A stretch of DNA of 64,000 nucleotides from Lachnospiraceae bacterium XBD2001 (GCA_900116395.1 FPAN01000006.1:62001-126000); one strand, 5' to 3'. Positions 41,676-51,365 are shown, counted from the first letter of the stretch. A program made the numbers and translations. Notes: generated from the sequence alone by a model not told the origin.

Positions 41676-42944
41676 ATGAAGCGAAAAGTATTACGAATTC
41701 GACGAATTGCATATAGCTTCCTTACGGTGTTTGCCTTAAGCGTAACCGGCATCCATGCCAATACCATGGATACCGTCTATGCGACAACGACGGAGAAGAC
41801 CCAGGCGGAGAAAGACGCCGAGAAGGCCCAGGCAGAGGCGGACCTCGCCCAGAAGCAAAAAGAGAAGGAAGAAGCAGATAAAGAGGTCAATCGTCTCCAG
41901 CAGCAGACCAACCAGTTGCAGGGAGAGATTGATAGCCTGGATGCTCAGTTGGTAGATCTTCTTGCGGATATTTCCGTATTGGAGGCAGAGATTGATGATA
42001 ATCTTACCCAGATTGAGGAGATGGCCAATGAGTTGGAGCTTGCCAGAGCCACGGAGGCGAAGCAGTATTCCGATATGAAGGTTCGCATCAAGTACATGTA
42101 TGAGAACCAGCAGAAGAATCTGGTGGAGATGTTTGTGACTTCTTCCAGTATGGCAGAATTTTTGAACCAGATTGACTATGCCAATTCCGTTATGACCTAT
42201 GACCGGGATCTCCTCGATAGCTATGTGGCGATGCGTATTGAGATTGAAGAGATTTCCGCAGAGTTACAGAATCGACAGATTGAGTTGCAGAGCCAGCAGA
42301 GTCAGTTGTCTGCCAAACAGGCCAGCCTGAATAGTTTGCTGACAGCGAAGCAGGCCCAGATGTCGGATTATGAGAACCAGTTAAGTGCGGCGAAGCAGGC
42401 GGCAGCAGCCAAGGCCACCGAAGTTCGGAAGGCCCGTGATGCGGCCCGTGCCAAGGCTAACGTGGCAGCGGTATCCGGTGCGGCAGCAGGTGGCACAACC
42501 TCTTCCGGCGGATCTTCTTCCGGTGGTGGAGCAGCTACCGGTTCCGGAACATCAAGCGGCGCCGGATTGAACCCGGGCAATGTCACCGGCGTCAGCGGAT
42601 CTTCTGTGGTCGCTTATGCCAACCAGTTCGTAGGCAATCCATATGTCTGGGGCGGCAATTCCCTGACCAACGGCTGTGATTGTTCCGGATTCGTACAGCA
42701 GGTATACAAGAACTTCGGCATTAGTCTCGGCGGTGGACGCGCCACATCTGTATCCCTTCGTTCTGTAGGACAGGCCGTAAGCTATGAATACATTCAGCCG
42801 GGCGATATCGTATGTTACGCAGGGCATGTGGCAATTTACGCCGGTGGCGGCGCCATTGTAGAGGCCCAGGATACGGCTCATGGAATTACCAATTATCGTT
42901 CCGTTACCTGTCATCCGATTCTGGCAATCCGAAGAGTGGTATAG
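41676..42944 (+). CDS. peptidoglycan endopeptidase, CwlO/PcsB-like with NlpC/P60 domain
   Basis: 422 residues. A signal peptide (about 1-36) is followed by a long coiled coil (about 40-255), an Ala/Gly/Ser-rich linker (about 256-310) and a C-terminal NlpC/P60 cysteine peptidase. The catalytic Cys336 (CDCSGF) and His384 (GHVAIY) are present. This layout is that of CwlO and PcsB, wall hydrolases activated by FtsEX through the coiled coil; no ftsEX is in the window. ATG 41676 is chosen because a signal peptide starts there; the message may be leaderless. Confidence 0.9.
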   Translation: MKRKVLRIRRIAYSFLTVFALSVTGIHANTMDTVYATTTEKTQAEKDAEKAQAEADLAQKQKEKEEADKEVNRLQQQTNQLQGEIDSLDAQLVDLLADISVLEAEIDDNLTQIEEMANELELARATEAKQYSDMKVRIKYMYENQQKNLVEMFVTSSSMAEFLNQIDYANSVMTYDRDLLDSYVAMRIEIEEISAELQNRQIELQSQQSQLSAKQASLNSLLTAKQAQMSDYENQLSAAKQAAAAKATEVRKARDAARAKANVAAVSGAAAGGTTSSGGSSSGGGAATGSGTSSGAGLNPGNVTGVSGSSVVAYANQFVGNPYVWGGNSLTNGCDCSGFVQQVYKNFGISLGGGRATSVSLRSVGQAVSYEYIQPGDIVCYAGHVAIYAGGGAIVEAQDTAHGITNYRSVTCHPILAIRRVV

Positions 42945-42947
42945 CCT

Positions 42948-43634
42948 ATGAAAAAGAAAATATTTTTTGGATGTAAAATTGCAATATTTATAGGGCTTGC
43001 GGTTGCGGTGCTGGCGTATGGTGTTCACAGCATGCATCTCCGCGAGCCTTTAGACTATGCCGAGAATCTGGATGCGGTGGCCGTCACGGTAGATGGGGAG
43101 GATATAACGCTCCGGGACCTGTACTTCTATGTGCTCTATGAGGAACGGGTGGTAGAGGATGCGGCAACGGTCTATGATGATACCCAGACCAGACGTTTTT
43201 GGAATATCCACACCAATTCCTCCTTTGTACAGGAGGAGGCCAAGGAGAATATTCTGGGGATGGCAGTGCACGACGCGATTTTTTACCGGATGTCCCAGGA
43301 CTGGCAGATGGTCTTAACCTCCGATGAGAAAGCAATCTTAGATAACCGTCGGAATGACTTCTGGACGGACCTCTACGATGTACAACTGGAGACGCTTCCG
43401 GTGTCCTATGATGAAGTGAATGCTGCCATGAAGCGTTCGGCCCTGGCTCAGAAAGCTCAGCAACGTATGGTGGATGAGCATGAGGGTGCTTCTTACGCCG
43501 GATACAATTGGGATGGTGCGGATTATAAGCGCCTGAAGGAAGAACACGAGATCAAAATCAATAAGAAAGTATGGAATCGCGTCATCATTGGAAATGTCTC
43601 CCTTAGACATGATACATTAATTAGCATTGATTAA
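42948..43634 (+). CDS. membrane-anchored SurA/PrsA N-terminal-like protein
   Basis: 228 residues. One N-terminal membrane segment (about 9-26) anchors a helical extracellular domain beginning DAVAVTVDGEDITLRDLYFYVLYE, which resembles the chaperone domain of SurA or PrsA foldases. No parvulin isomerase domain follows. A role helping secreted proteins such as the wall hydrolase encoded 3 bases upstream is inferred. The promoter of map lies within its last codons. Confidence 0.65.
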   Translation: MKKKIFFGCKIAIFIGLAVAVLAYGVHSMHLREPLDYAENLDAVAVTVDGEDITLRDLYFYVLYEERVVEDAATVYDDTQTRRFWNIHTNSSFVQEEAKENILGMAVHDAIFYRMSQDWQMVLTSDEKAILDNRRNDFWTDLYDVQLETLPVSYDEVNAAMKRSALAQKAQQRMVDEHEGASYAGYNWDGADYKRLKEEHEIKINKKVWNRVIIGNVSLRHDTLISID

Positions 43635-43656
43635 ATCCGTTTGCCGGGAGTATAAT
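43627..43656 (+). promoter_or_regulatory. map promoter
   Basis: TTGATT (43627-43632), 18 bases, TATAAT (43651-43656), overlapping the end of the preceding gene and 57 bases before the map start. Confidence 0.7.
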
Positions 43657-43713
43657 GGCAAGGTATGAATGAATGTTAGTTGGAGAGAACATTTTTTAGA
43701 AAGAAGAGTTTTT

Positions 43714-44583
43714 ATGAAAATAGGAAGAAATGATCCGTGTTGGTGCGGTAGTGGCAAGAAGTATAAGCAGTGCCACGAGATGTTTGATAATAAAATCGAG
43801 TCCATTCGCAGACAGGGCCACATTGTGCCAAGTCACGATATTATTAAGACTCCGGAGCAGATTGCCAAGATTAAGGAAAGTGCGGTCATTAACCGTGCCT
43901 GCTTAGATGCAGTTGCTGAGGCCATTCATGTTGGAATGAACACCAAGGAAATCGATGACATCGTATATGATGTTACCACCAAGATGGGCGGTATTCCGGC
44001 ACCTTTGAATTACGAGGGATTCCCATACAGTGTATGTACCTCCGTCAATGATCAGGTATGTCACGGATTCCCATCCAAGGATGTCATCCTTCGTGACGGT
44101 GATATCATTAACGTAGACTGTTCCACCATCCTAAACGGTTATTATTCCGATTCCTCCCGTATGTTCTTAATCGGAGATGTGGCACCGGAAGTTCGTAAGT
44201 TGGTGGAAGTCACCAAGGAGTGCTGCGACTTAGGCCTTGCCCAGGTAAAACCATGGGGATTCCTTGGAGATATGGCAGAAGCTGTTCATACCCATGCGGA
44301 AGAGAATGGATACACCGTAGTCCGTGAGATCGGTGGACATGGTGTTGGTTTGGAATTCCATGAGGAGCCATGGGTTGGATATCTGTCCAATCGCGGCGAG
44401 GATATGTTGATGGTTCCGGGCATGATTTTTACCATCGAACCAATGGTCAACATGGGAACACAGCAGATTTATACTGACCAGGAAAACGGTTGGGAAGTTT
44501 ATACCTTAGACGGTATGCCATCTGCACAGTGGGAGTACCAGGTTTTGGTTACCGAGGACGGTGCAGAGATGATTTCCTGGTAG
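43714..44583 (+). CDS. map: methionine aminopeptidase with N-terminal SEC-C motif
   Basis: 289-residue type I enzyme removing initiator methionine. It opens with a SEC-C zinc motif ([16 protein letters not shown], about residues 6-21), then the peptidase fold with metal ligands in NVDCST, YSDSSRM, GGHGVGLEFHE and IEPM. The SEC-C extension is known from other map subtypes and may help ribosome binding. ATG 43714 starts the motif and has AGAAAGAAGAG upstream. Confidence 0.94.
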   Translation: MKIGRNDPCWCGSGKKYKQCHEMFDNKIESIRRQGHIVPSHDIIKTPEQIAKIKESAVINRACLDAVAEAIHVGMNTKEIDDIVYDVTTKMGGIPAPLNYEGFPYSVCTSVNDQVCHGFPSKDVILRDGDIINVDCSTILNGYYSDSSRMFLIGDVAPEVRKLVEVTKECCDLGLAQVKPWGFLGDMAEAVHTHAEENGYTVVREIGGHGVGLEFHEEPWVGYLSNRGEDMLMVPGMIFTIEPMVNMGTQQIYTDQENGWEVYTLDGMPSAQWEYQVLVTEDGAEMISW

Positions 44584-44607
44584 GCACCGAAGGGGAGGAA
44601 TAGTACC

Positions 44608-45819
44608 ATGAAAAGAGTGTTGATACCACATACCCGTGAGCTTTGTTATCTGTCCGGAGAATTTTTCTTAGACCGGATTCAGAGTGTTTTGGAAGATGAA
44701 GGAGTTGTGGTAGACCGCGTGGACTTTCCGACCAAGGGAGCAGACTATTCTGTTTTAGAGGACTATATTGGAACGCATTACGACGGGATTATCGATATGA
44801 ATTCGATACTCCCGTTTTTGATTTTGGATGACGATTCTTACTGGCTGGACCGGATGGAGGCACCGTTTTTTAACTATATCGTGGATCATCCTCTGTATCA
44901 CCATGACAGTCTGCGCTTCCCGATTCAGCGGGAATATGCCATTGGTATCGACCGTTGCCATTGTGATTATATGAAGGCGCAGTATCCGCACCTTAAGGAT
45001 GTACTGTTCCTGCCACTGCCGGGAACGAAGGCTTTGGGAGAGGAGATTCCTTTTGAAAAAAGAGAGAATGAGCTGCTCTTTTCCGGAACCTATGATTCTG
45101 AGGTGGAACAGGATCGCAAAGTAGCCAGCCGAATTGATCAGATTACGCCTCTTATGCGGGAGTGCATGGAGGAGATGAATGCTACCTGGCAACCGGGGGA
45201 GAAGCCGCTGGAGGCGGAACTGGCCGATTGGATGCGGGCGCATGATATGACGGAAGCGCTGGAACATGCCGACAGTCCGCAGTGGGACGAGATTCGGGAG
45301 ACTTATGGGGCCAATTCTTTTTCCCATTGGATGACCCATCTGTATCTGTTGGATATGCGGAAGCGCAATGCCATTCGCCGGGAGATTGTGGAACGGGTGG
45401 CCGAGAGCGGATTCCCAATCACCGTCATGGGGGAAGGCTGGGAATTGCTTCCTATGGCGAAGCTTCCCAATGTGCGCATCCTTCCGGGATGCCCCATGTC
45501 CGTATCCTTCGAGGTGATGCAGAACAGTAAGCGAATCTTGGATGTGACGCCGCTGTTCTATCGAGGATTCCATGACCGGGTGGCATCGGGACTTCTAAAC
45601 GGAGCACTTACCATCAGCAACATGCATCCGATGGAAGGAACACCGCAAGATGGCAAAGAGATGCTCTACTATGACAGAGCGCATTTGGATGATTTGATCG
45701 ATGCGCTACATCACATGGATGAGACCAAGGCGGCAGAGATTGCAGCGGCAGGGCAGCGCTTCGCTGAAAAACATTGTACCTTCGAAGGACTTGGCAAATC
45801 TTTGATGAAATATCTATAG
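44608..45819 (+). CDS. CgeB/DUF3880-like glycosyltransferase
   Basis: 403 residues with two Rossmann-like halves. The N-terminal part (RVLIPHTRELCYLSGEFFLD, NYIVDHPLYHH) matches DUF3880 and the C-terminal part (ITVMGEGWELLP, VSFEVMQNSKRILDVTPLFYRGFHDRVASG) the glycosyltransferase domain of CgeB-like proteins. The acceptor is unknown. The gene begins 24 bases after map. A hairpin at 45831-45867 follows. Confidence 0.8.
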   Translation: MKRVLIPHTRELCYLSGEFFLDRIQSVLEDEGVVVDRVDFPTKGADYSVLEDYIGTHYDGIIDMNSILPFLILDDDSYWLDRMEAPFFNYIVDHPLYHHDSLRFPIQREYAIGIDRCHCDYMKAQYPHLKDVLFLPLPGTKALGEEIPFEKRENELLFSGTYDSEVEQDRKVASRIDQITPLMRECMEEMNATWQPGEKPLEAELADWMRAHDMTEALEHADSPQWDEIRETYGANSFSHWMTHLYLLDMRKRNAIRREIVERVAESGFPITVMGEGWELLPMAKLPNVRILPGCPMSVSFEVMQNSKRILDVTPLFYRGFHDRVASGLLNGALTISNMHPMEGTPQDGKEMLYYDRAHLDDLIDALHHMDETKAAEIAAAGQRFAEKHCTFEGLGKSLMKYL

Positions 45820-45824
45820 GCACA

Positions 45825-46328
45825 AATTAAGAGAGGGTACCAATCTAATCACTATTGGTATCCTCTCCTAATAACTACATATTAACTTTTCAAACTTGTC
45901 CAATGGACTCTACCTCGTTTCCTTGGGATTGATATCATCTATATAAAACTTATTATATAAACCAAAATACGAAATTCTCGGTTCGAATAACCTTCGTCTT
46001 GTCTGCGTTTCTTAGTACTTCTTTCTCGGGATCTTTCCCTCATCCCTTCAGATAAGACACATAGACAATTTATCAATTTTTAAAATATCACATCACTTTA
46101 ACTACCTGCGATATCTTTCCCAAATATTCTATTTTACTTAATTCCTACCGATCCGACTCTACTCACTTCTCCTTCCGAGGTTAAAATAACCTATATCCGT
46201 AGAGTTCGATGAACCATCATAAAATAGATGTTACCTTTCTTAACATATACCGGTTAAGGCGGTTCGGAAATAAACTTACTATCCTGGCGGTCTGTCCTCC
46301 TTTCTCTAGTTTCCTCTTGTTTCTTTGT
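45825..46328 (-). ncRNA. candidate ~500-nt minus-strand RNA
   Basis: A 786-bp gap with no credible gene. On the minus strand a consensus promoter (46363-46335) would start a transcript near 46328, ending at the stem GAGAGGGTACCAAT/ATTGGTATCCTCTC (45831-45867), which in that direction is followed by TTAATTT. The RNA strand is purine-rich, with several GGAGG and GGGAAAG stretches and local hairpins such as AGGTT-ATTTT-AACCT (plus 46177-46191 region). I recognise no RNase P, tmRNA, 6S or SRP features. A 62-codon plus-strand frame at 46209-46397 has no ribosome site and looks random. Confidence 0.45.
45831..45867. terminator. hairpin ending the glycosyltransferase gene / minus-strand RNA
   Basis: Arms 45831-45844 and 45854-45867 pair over 14 bases with one wobble, 9-base loop. 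The U tract is poor on the plus strand and moderate on the minus. Confidence 0.6.
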
Positions 46329-46334
46329 ACCATT

Positions 46335-46363
46335 ATCATAATCTCATGCAGGAGATTTGTCAA
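46335..46363 (-). promoter_or_regulatory. promoter of the candidate ~500-nt RNA
   Basis: Minus strand TTGACA (46363 to 46358), exactly 17 bases, TATGAT (46340 to 46335). Confidence 0.7.
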
Positions 46364-46400
46364 TAAGTATTTTGATAATTTAAGGAAAATATTTTAATTA

Positions 46401-46426
46401 TCGCGCAATTATTTAGAATTGCGCGA
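46401..46426. repeat. perfect inverted repeat upstream of secA
   Basis: TCGCGCAATT (46401-46410) and its exact complement AATTGCGCGA (46417-46426) around a 6-base spacer. No T run follows, so an operator is more likely than a terminator. It lies between the divergent minus-strand promoter and the secA promoter. Confidence 0.65.
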
Positions 46427-46531
46427 ATTGATACGCAATAATAGTCGCATAACAGGGTGGTTTTGGAATGTAACGTTTGAGAATTAATGGAAAGTTCACA
46501 AAAAATTAAGAATTCCGACAAACCTCGCGTG

Positions 46532-46560
46532 TTGTTTCATATATGTTTTCATGGTAAAAT
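46532..46560 (+). promoter_or_regulatory. secA promoter
   Basis: TTGTTT (46532-46537), 17 bases, TAAAAT (46555-46560) with TGG before it; 45 bases before the ATG. Confidence 0.7.
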
Positions 46561-46605
46561 AGCACGGTATGGGTTGGAAAAACGGCCCAGCGAGGGAGAA
46601 GTAAC

Positions 46606-49170
46606 ATGAGTTTAGTAACAAAGATTTTTGGAACACATAGTGAGCGCGAGTTGAAGCGCATTTACCCGATTGTAGATAAGATTGAGAGCCTTAGACCTGA
46701 TATGCAGGCTTTGACGGACGATGAGTTGCGCGGTAAGACCCAGGAGTTCAAGAATCGCTTGGCAGCAGGCGAGACCTTGGATGATTTATTGCCGGAGGCT
46801 TATGCGGTTGTTCGTGAAGGCGCACGCCGTAGCCTTGGTATGGAGCATTTCCGTGTACAGTTGATCGGTGGTATCATCCTCCATCAGGGACGTATCGCAG
46901 AGATGCGTACCGGTGAAGGTAAGACCTTGGTATCTACCCTTCCTGCATATTTGAATGCATTGGAAGGCAAGGGCGTTCATATCGTAACCGTTAATGATTA
47001 CTTGGCGAAGCGTGATGCGGAGTGGATGGGTGAAGTTCATCGATTCTTAGGATTAACCGTAGGCGTTGTATTGAACGATATGTCCAAGGAAGAGCGTCAG
47101 GAAGCTTACAATTGCGATATTACCTACATCACCAACAACGAGTTGGGATTTGATTACTTAAGAGATAACATGGTGGTTCGTGAGAAGGACTTGGTTCAGC
47201 GCGGATTGCACTACTGCATCATCGATGAGGTGGATTCCGTATTAATCGATGAGGCCCGTACACCACTGATTATTTCCGGACAGAGCGGCAAGTCTACCAA
47301 GCTTTATGAGATGTGTGATATTTTGGCACGTCAGTTGAAGCGCGGTGAAGATGTACCGGAGTTCTCCAAGATGGATGCCATCATGGGTGTAGAACAGGAA
47401 GAGACCGGAGACTTCATTGTCAATGAGAAGGATAAGGTGGTAAACTTAACACAGGAAGGTGTCTCCAAGGTAGAGCAGTTCTTCCGCATTGACAACTTAG
47501 CAGACCCGGAGAACTTAGAGATTCAGCATAATGTGATTCTTGCATTGCGTGCGCATAACCTGATGCATCGTGACCAGGATTATGTGGTAAAAGACGATCA
47601 GGTAATGATTGTAGATAGCTTCACCGGACGTATTATGCCGGGCCGTCGTTATTCCGATGGATTGCATCAGGCAATCGAAGCAAAAGAGCACGTACAGGTA
47701 AAGCGTGAGAGCATGACTCTTGCAAACATTACCTTCCAGAACTTCTTCAATAAGTATGATAAGAAGGCCGGTATGACCGGTACTGCACTGACTGAGGAGC
47801 AGGAGTTCCGTGATATCTACGGAATGGACGTTATCGAGATTCCGACCAACAAACCGATACAGCGTATCGATCACGAAGATGTGGTTTACAAGACCAAGCG
47901 TGAGAAGTATAAGGCTGTAGTGGAAGAAGTGAAGAAGGCTCATGCCAAGGGACAGCCGGTATTGGTTGGTACCATTACCATCGAAGTATCCGAGCTGATA
48001 AGTAAGATGTTAAACAAGGAAGGCATTCCACACAACGTATTGAATGCCAAGTTCCATGAGAAGGAAGCTGAGATCGTAGCACAGGCCGGTCAGCATGGTG
48101 CAGTCACCATTGCAACCAACATGGCAGGTCGTGGTACCGATATTAAGATTGACGAGGAAGCACGTGCAGTCGGTGGTCTGAAGATTATCGGAACCGAGCG
48201 TCACGAGTCCCGTCGTATTGATAACCAGCTGCGCGGACGTTCCGGACGTCAGGGAGATGTGGGTGAATCCCAGTTCTTCATCTCTTTGGAAGATGATTTG
48301 ATGAGATTGTTCGGTTCCGAGCGTTTGATTGGAATCTTCAATTCTCTTGGTGTACCGGAGGGTGAGCAGATTACCCATAAGATGCTTTCCGATACCATTG
48401 AGAAGGCACAGAAGAAGATCGAGAGCAACAACTTCGCAATTCGTAAGAATTTGCTGGAGTATGACCGCGTCAACAACGAGCAGCGTGAGATGGTATATGC
48501 ACAGCGCCGCCGCGTATTGATGGGTGAGAATATGAAGCCTCAGATTCAGGACATGATTCGCAACGTGGTTGAGAATTCCGTGAATTCCGTATTGAACGGT
48601 GTTCCGAAGAATGAATGGGACTTACATGAATTGAATCAGGTATTATTGCCAATCGTTCCTCTTGCGAAGTTAAGCGCTGAGCGTGTTGCAGATGTTTCCG
48701 ATGTGAACGCGTTGATTGAGAAGTTACAGGATGAGGCCCTGAAGCTCTATGATGCTAAGGAGGCTGAATTCCCTGAGGCAGAGCAGTTCCGAGAGGTAGA
48801 GCGTGTCATCTTACTTCGTGTCATTGACCGTAAGTGGATGGAAGAGATTGATGATATGGACCAGTTACGTCAGAACATCGGTCTCCAGGCATATGCACAG
48901 CGTAACCCGGTAGATGAGTACAAGATGGCCAGCTACGATATGATGGATGCCATGAACGATGCCATCCAGACAGAGACCGTTACTATTATGTATCGCATCC
49001 GCATTGAGAAGAAGGTGGAGCGCGAAGAGGTAGCTAAGGTTACCGGAACCAATAAGGACGAAACCGCATCCAGCGGACCGAAGACAAGAAAAGCACCTAA
49101 AGTATATCCGAATGATCCATGTCCATGCGGAAGCGGTAAAAAATATAAGAACTGTTGTGGAGCGAAGTAA
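46606..49170 (+). CDS. secA: preprotein translocase ATPase SecA
   Basis: 854-residue motor of the Sec pathway. Walker A is in [11 protein letters not shown] (about residue 102), Walker B in [17 protein letters not shown] (about 205), and the second RecA domain carries GRGTDIKI and [10 protein letters not shown]. The protein ends with a SEC-C zinc motif ([16 protein letters not shown]) that binds SecB or ribosomes in other bacteria. GAGGGAGAAG precedes the ATG. Full length and intact. Confidence 0.98.
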   Translation: MSLVTKIFGTHSERELKRIYPIVDKIESLRPDMQALTDDELRGKTQEFKNRLAAGETLDDLLPEAYAVVREGARRSLGMEHFRVQLIGGIILHQGRIAEMRTGEGKTLVSTLPAYLNALEGKGVHIVTVNDYLAKRDAEWMGEVHRFLGLTVGVVLNDMSKEERQEAYNCDITYITNNELGFDYLRDNMVVREKDLVQRGLHYCIIDEVDSVLIDEARTPLIISGQSGKSTKLYEMCDILARQLKRGEDVPEFSKMDAIMGVEQEETGDFIVNEKDKVVNLTQEGVSKVEQFFRIDNLADPENLEIQHNVILALRAHNLMHRDQDYVVKDDQVMIVDSFTGRIMPGRRYSDGLHQAIEAKEHVQVKRESMTLANITFQNFFNKYDKKAGMTGTALTEEQEFRDIYGMDVIEIPTNKPIQRIDHEDVVYKTKREKYKAVVEEVKKAHAKGQPVLVGTITIEVSELISKMLNKEGIPHNVLNAKFHEKEAEIVAQAGQHGAVTIATNMAGRGTDIKIDEEARAVGGLKIIGTERHESRRIDNQLRGRSGRQGDVGESQFFISLEDDLMRLFGSERLIGIFNSLGVPEGEQITHKMLSDTIEKAQKKIESNNFAIRKNLLEYDRVNNEQREMVYAQRRRVLMGENMKPQIQDMIRNVVENSVNSVLNGVPKNEWDLHELNQVLLPIVPLAKLSAERVADVSDVNALIEKLQDEALKLYDAKEAEFPEAEQFREVERVILLRVIDRKWMEEIDDMDQLRQNIGLQAYAQRNPVDEYKMASYDMMDAMNDAIQTETVTIMYRIRIEKKVEREEVAKVTGTNKDETASSGPKTRKAPKVYPNDPCPCGSGKKYKNCCGAK

Positions 49171-49191
49171 GATTTAATGGAGGTGTTTTAT

Positions 49192-49512
49192 ATGGAACTA
49201 TCATCATTAAAGAAAGAATATGACTTGGTACGACAGGATAACATGGACAAGTTCGTAGAGCTAAGTCATATCAACCCGAAGCTGGTATTGGTAGAGGAGT
49301 ATTGGATTACATCCGATCATACCATGGGCAACCGTTGCTCTTATTTTGAAGCCTACAATCAGGCAGAGGAATATGCATACATGCTGGCAGCCAACCGTTC
49401 TGCGTTGAATCAGAACCAGGACAAGCCGTTTATGATTTTGATCAATGGTCGCGGTACCACAGTCAACGGACACTTGGAAGAGTACCTGGACGGAACCTAT
49501 CCGGCAAAGTAA
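49192..49512 (+). CDS. hypothetical small soluble protein
   Basis: 106 residues with no signal, membrane segment or motif I know. It is moderately acidic and aromatic, with FVELSHINPKLVLVEEYW and MILINGRGTTVNGHLEEYLDG as its most patterned stretches. GGAGGT at 49179-49184 fits ATG 49192 better than 49177, which overlaps that site. It follows secA closely and precedes a terminator, so it is probably co-transcribed with secA. Function not assigned. Confidence 0.75.
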   Translation: MELSSLKKEYDLVRQDNMDKFVELSHINPKLVLVEEYWITSDHTMGNRCSYFEAYNQAEEYAYMLAANRSALNQNQDKPFMILINGRGTTVNGHLEEYLDGTYPAK

Positions 49513-49530
49513 TTACAACGTATCTTATAG

Positions 49531-49562
49531 AAGGAAGTCATCCATTGGTGACTTCCTTTTTT
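49531..49562 (+). terminator. terminator of the secA transcript
   Basis: AAGGAAGTCA (49531-49540) and TGACTTCCTT (49549-49558) with an 8-base loop and six T. Confidence 0.9.
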
Positions 49563-49646
49563 GTGAAAAGAGAACAAAAAACGAAAGGGAGATTTGGATG
49601 AATTATAAGGTTGACGAAAAAATAGTGAAATGATAATTTATAAGTG

Positions 49647-49660
49647 TTTAAACGTTTAAA
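49647..49660. promoter_or_regulatory. LacI-family operator O1
   Basis: TTTAAACGTTTAAA, a perfect 14-bp palindrome with the central CG typical of LacI-family operators. The same sequence recurs 64 bp downstream. Confidence 0.8.
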
Positions 49661-49710
49661 TGAACGGGTTTGGAAAAGCAATTGGCTTTTCCCATTATTT
49701 TGGCCTTCAA

Positions 49711-49724
49711 TTTAAACGTTTAAA
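49711..49724. promoter_or_regulatory. LacI-family operator O2
   Basis: Second perfect TTTAAACGTTTAAA, next to TATAAA (49732-49737) upstream of the starch-binding lipoprotein gene. A hairpin GGAAAAGC/GGCTTTTCC (49671-49692) lies between O1 and O2. The pair could support looping. Confidence 0.8.
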
Positions 49725-49759
49725 TGAAGACTATAAAGGGAAAAATAAGGAGAAGAACA

Positions 49760-50554
49760 ATGAAAAGAAAAGTCGTTTTGGGAGTATTAATGATGATGAC
49801 CCTGACTGTAAGCGTAGCGTTTTGCGGTTGCGGAGCTTCTACAGGAGAAGTAGAAGGTGCAGTAACGGAGAATGCAACGGAAGAAACAACCAATGCGCAT
49901 ACAGTAACGTTATATGATACGGATGGTACTACCGTATTGGATGAGGTGAGTGTAGCAGAGGGAGAACCGCTTACGGTTGCGGATCCAACCAAGGAGGGAT
50001 ACACCTTCGAAGGATGGTTCGTGTCTCCGGAACTGAACAGACGTTATGATATGACCAAGAATGTAACCAAGGATATGGAGTTATATGCGGGATTTTCTGA
50101 GTATCAGGAAGATGAGCGTAGCTTTTACATCGTCGGCGCAGGCGAGAGCGATATTATGGCTGCATCCAATTGGGGTGCGGATTTCGGTGATGCTTATGCG
50201 ATGACAAAGAGTGAAGATGCGAATGAATATACCTTAACCGTTGATTTGTCAGAGGGAGATCAGTTCCAATTGGTTGCTTCTTCTTCCTGGGAAGACCAAA
50301 GAGGATTCGGCTATTTGACAACAGATTCTTTGGATGGAACCTTTTATTTTAAGAGTGCCAGTGGATTGGGAGATGCCAGCCCGAAAAAGACAAATATTGA
50401 AGTGTTAAAGACCGGTACTTACACATTTACCCTGACTACACATCCGGCAGAAGATTATTATGACACCGAGGATGAGTACTATACAGAGGAAACCAAGGAG
50501 AACTTCAATTTGAATCCGTATGATACCATCTCCTGGACATACGAAGCAAACTAG
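49760..50554 (+). CDS. lipoprotein with InlB-type repeat and starch-binding-like domain
   Basis: 264 residues. The lipoprotein signal ends at AFCGC (lipid Cys near 22-24). An InlB/Flg_new-type repeat (GYTFEGWFVSPELNRRYDMT) spans about 68-110, then a beta domain (RSFYIVGAGESD, SNWGADFGDAYAM, EYTLTVDLSEGDQFQL) that resembles SusE/SusF starch-binding modules. With two LacI-type operators upstream and maltodextrin genes downstream, a surface starch-oligosaccharide binder is inferred. AAGGAGAAG precedes ATG 49760. Confidence 0.75.
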   Translation: MKRKVVLGVLMMMTLTVSVAFCGCGASTGEVEGAVTENATEETTNAHTVTLYDTDGTTVLDEVSVAEGEPLTVADPTKEGYTFEGWFVSPELNRRYDMTKNVTKDMELYAGFSEYQEDERSFYIVGAGESDIMAASNWGADFGDAYAMTKSEDANEYTLTVDLSEGDQFQLVASSSWEDQRGFGYLTTDSLDGTFYFKSASGLGDASPKKTNIEVLKTGTYTFTLTTHPAEDYYDTEDEYYTEETKENFNLNPYDTISWTYEAN

Positions 50555-50555
50555 C

Positions 50556-51353
50556 TTACACCAAGAGATTGTGATTATCCGTCTTGCGACGGTTGATGGC
50601 ACAATCCAAAGCTTCAAACAGCAGTTCCAACTTGGAATTGCATAACGTGGATGCATAGAAAACATTCGGATGTTCACCGAACAGGCAATCCAAAATCGGA
50701 TCAGTTATAAAATAGCGCGTATCCGGCCGAATCACTTCCTCACCCGGTCGGTAATACTGATGGTTAGGGAAGGCCTGTTCGATTGCGCTGCGTAATTTTG
50801 CATTTTCCGGTTGTAACAATAGATAAGTATAGTTCCGGCTGCCAAATGCACGCTGTGCATCCATGGCAAGCCGGTTACAGTCGTTATTGATTTGAAAAAA
50901 CAGGTTGTCGGAGACGTCGCAATCGAAGGCGATGAGGGGCACAAAGTTCTTGTCACCCAAAGCATGAAAATGCTCTTCTGTGACGCCATAGCAGATAAGG
51001 GCATCGACCTGATCGTACTGTTCTGCTGCGCCGGCATCAATCAAGATAACCTCATAACCTTTGGTGCGGAAAAAGGCTAAGAAGGTCTCCAACATCATCA
51101 TTTGTTGCGCTTTCATCAAAGGAAAGTCTGTTTTTTCGTAGGTGATTCCCAGAAGATGTTGCTGGCTGGAGGCTAGAGCTTTGGCAGCAAGATTTGGGGT
51201 ATAGTTCAAAAGATTTGCAACCTGCAGAACTTTCTTGCGAGTATCATCAGAGATTTTGATGTCCGTACGATGGTTCATGACGTAGGACACCGTTGCAACG
51301 GATACGCCGGCTTCTTTTGCTACGTCTTTGATTGTAATCTTTTTTTGTGCCAT
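50556..51353 (-). CDS. LacI-family transcriptional regulator (short effector domain)
   Basis: 265 residues. The N-terminal helix-turn-helix (TIKDVAKEAGVSVATVSYVMN, about 6-26) and hinge helix are standard. The effector domain is about 65 residues shorter than in usual LacI proteins of about 330, with no frameshift visible. It probably represses the flanking maltodextrin genes through the TTTAAACGTTTAAA operators, one of which overlaps its own upstream region. It converges on the lipoprotein gene with 1 base between stops. Confidence 0.9.
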   Translation of the reverse strand: MAQKKITIKDVAKEAGVSVATVSYVMNHRTDIKISDDTRKKVLQVANLLNYTPNLAAKALASSQQHLLGITYEKTDFPLMKAQQMMMLETFLAFFRTKGYEVILIDAGAAEQYDQVDALICYGVTEEHFHALGDKNFVPLIAFDCDVSDNLFFQINNDCNRLAMDAQRAFGSRNYTYLLLQPENAKLRSAIEQAFPNHQYYRPGEEVIRPDTRYFITDPILDCLFGEHPNVFYASTLCNSKLELLFEALDCAINRRKTDNHNLLV

Positions 51354-51365
51354 AACAACCTCCCG

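Noticed and set aside
46209-46397. 62-codon plus-strand frame upstream of secA
   Set aside because: No ribosome site, biased composition and antisense to the predicted minus-strand RNA and its promoter.
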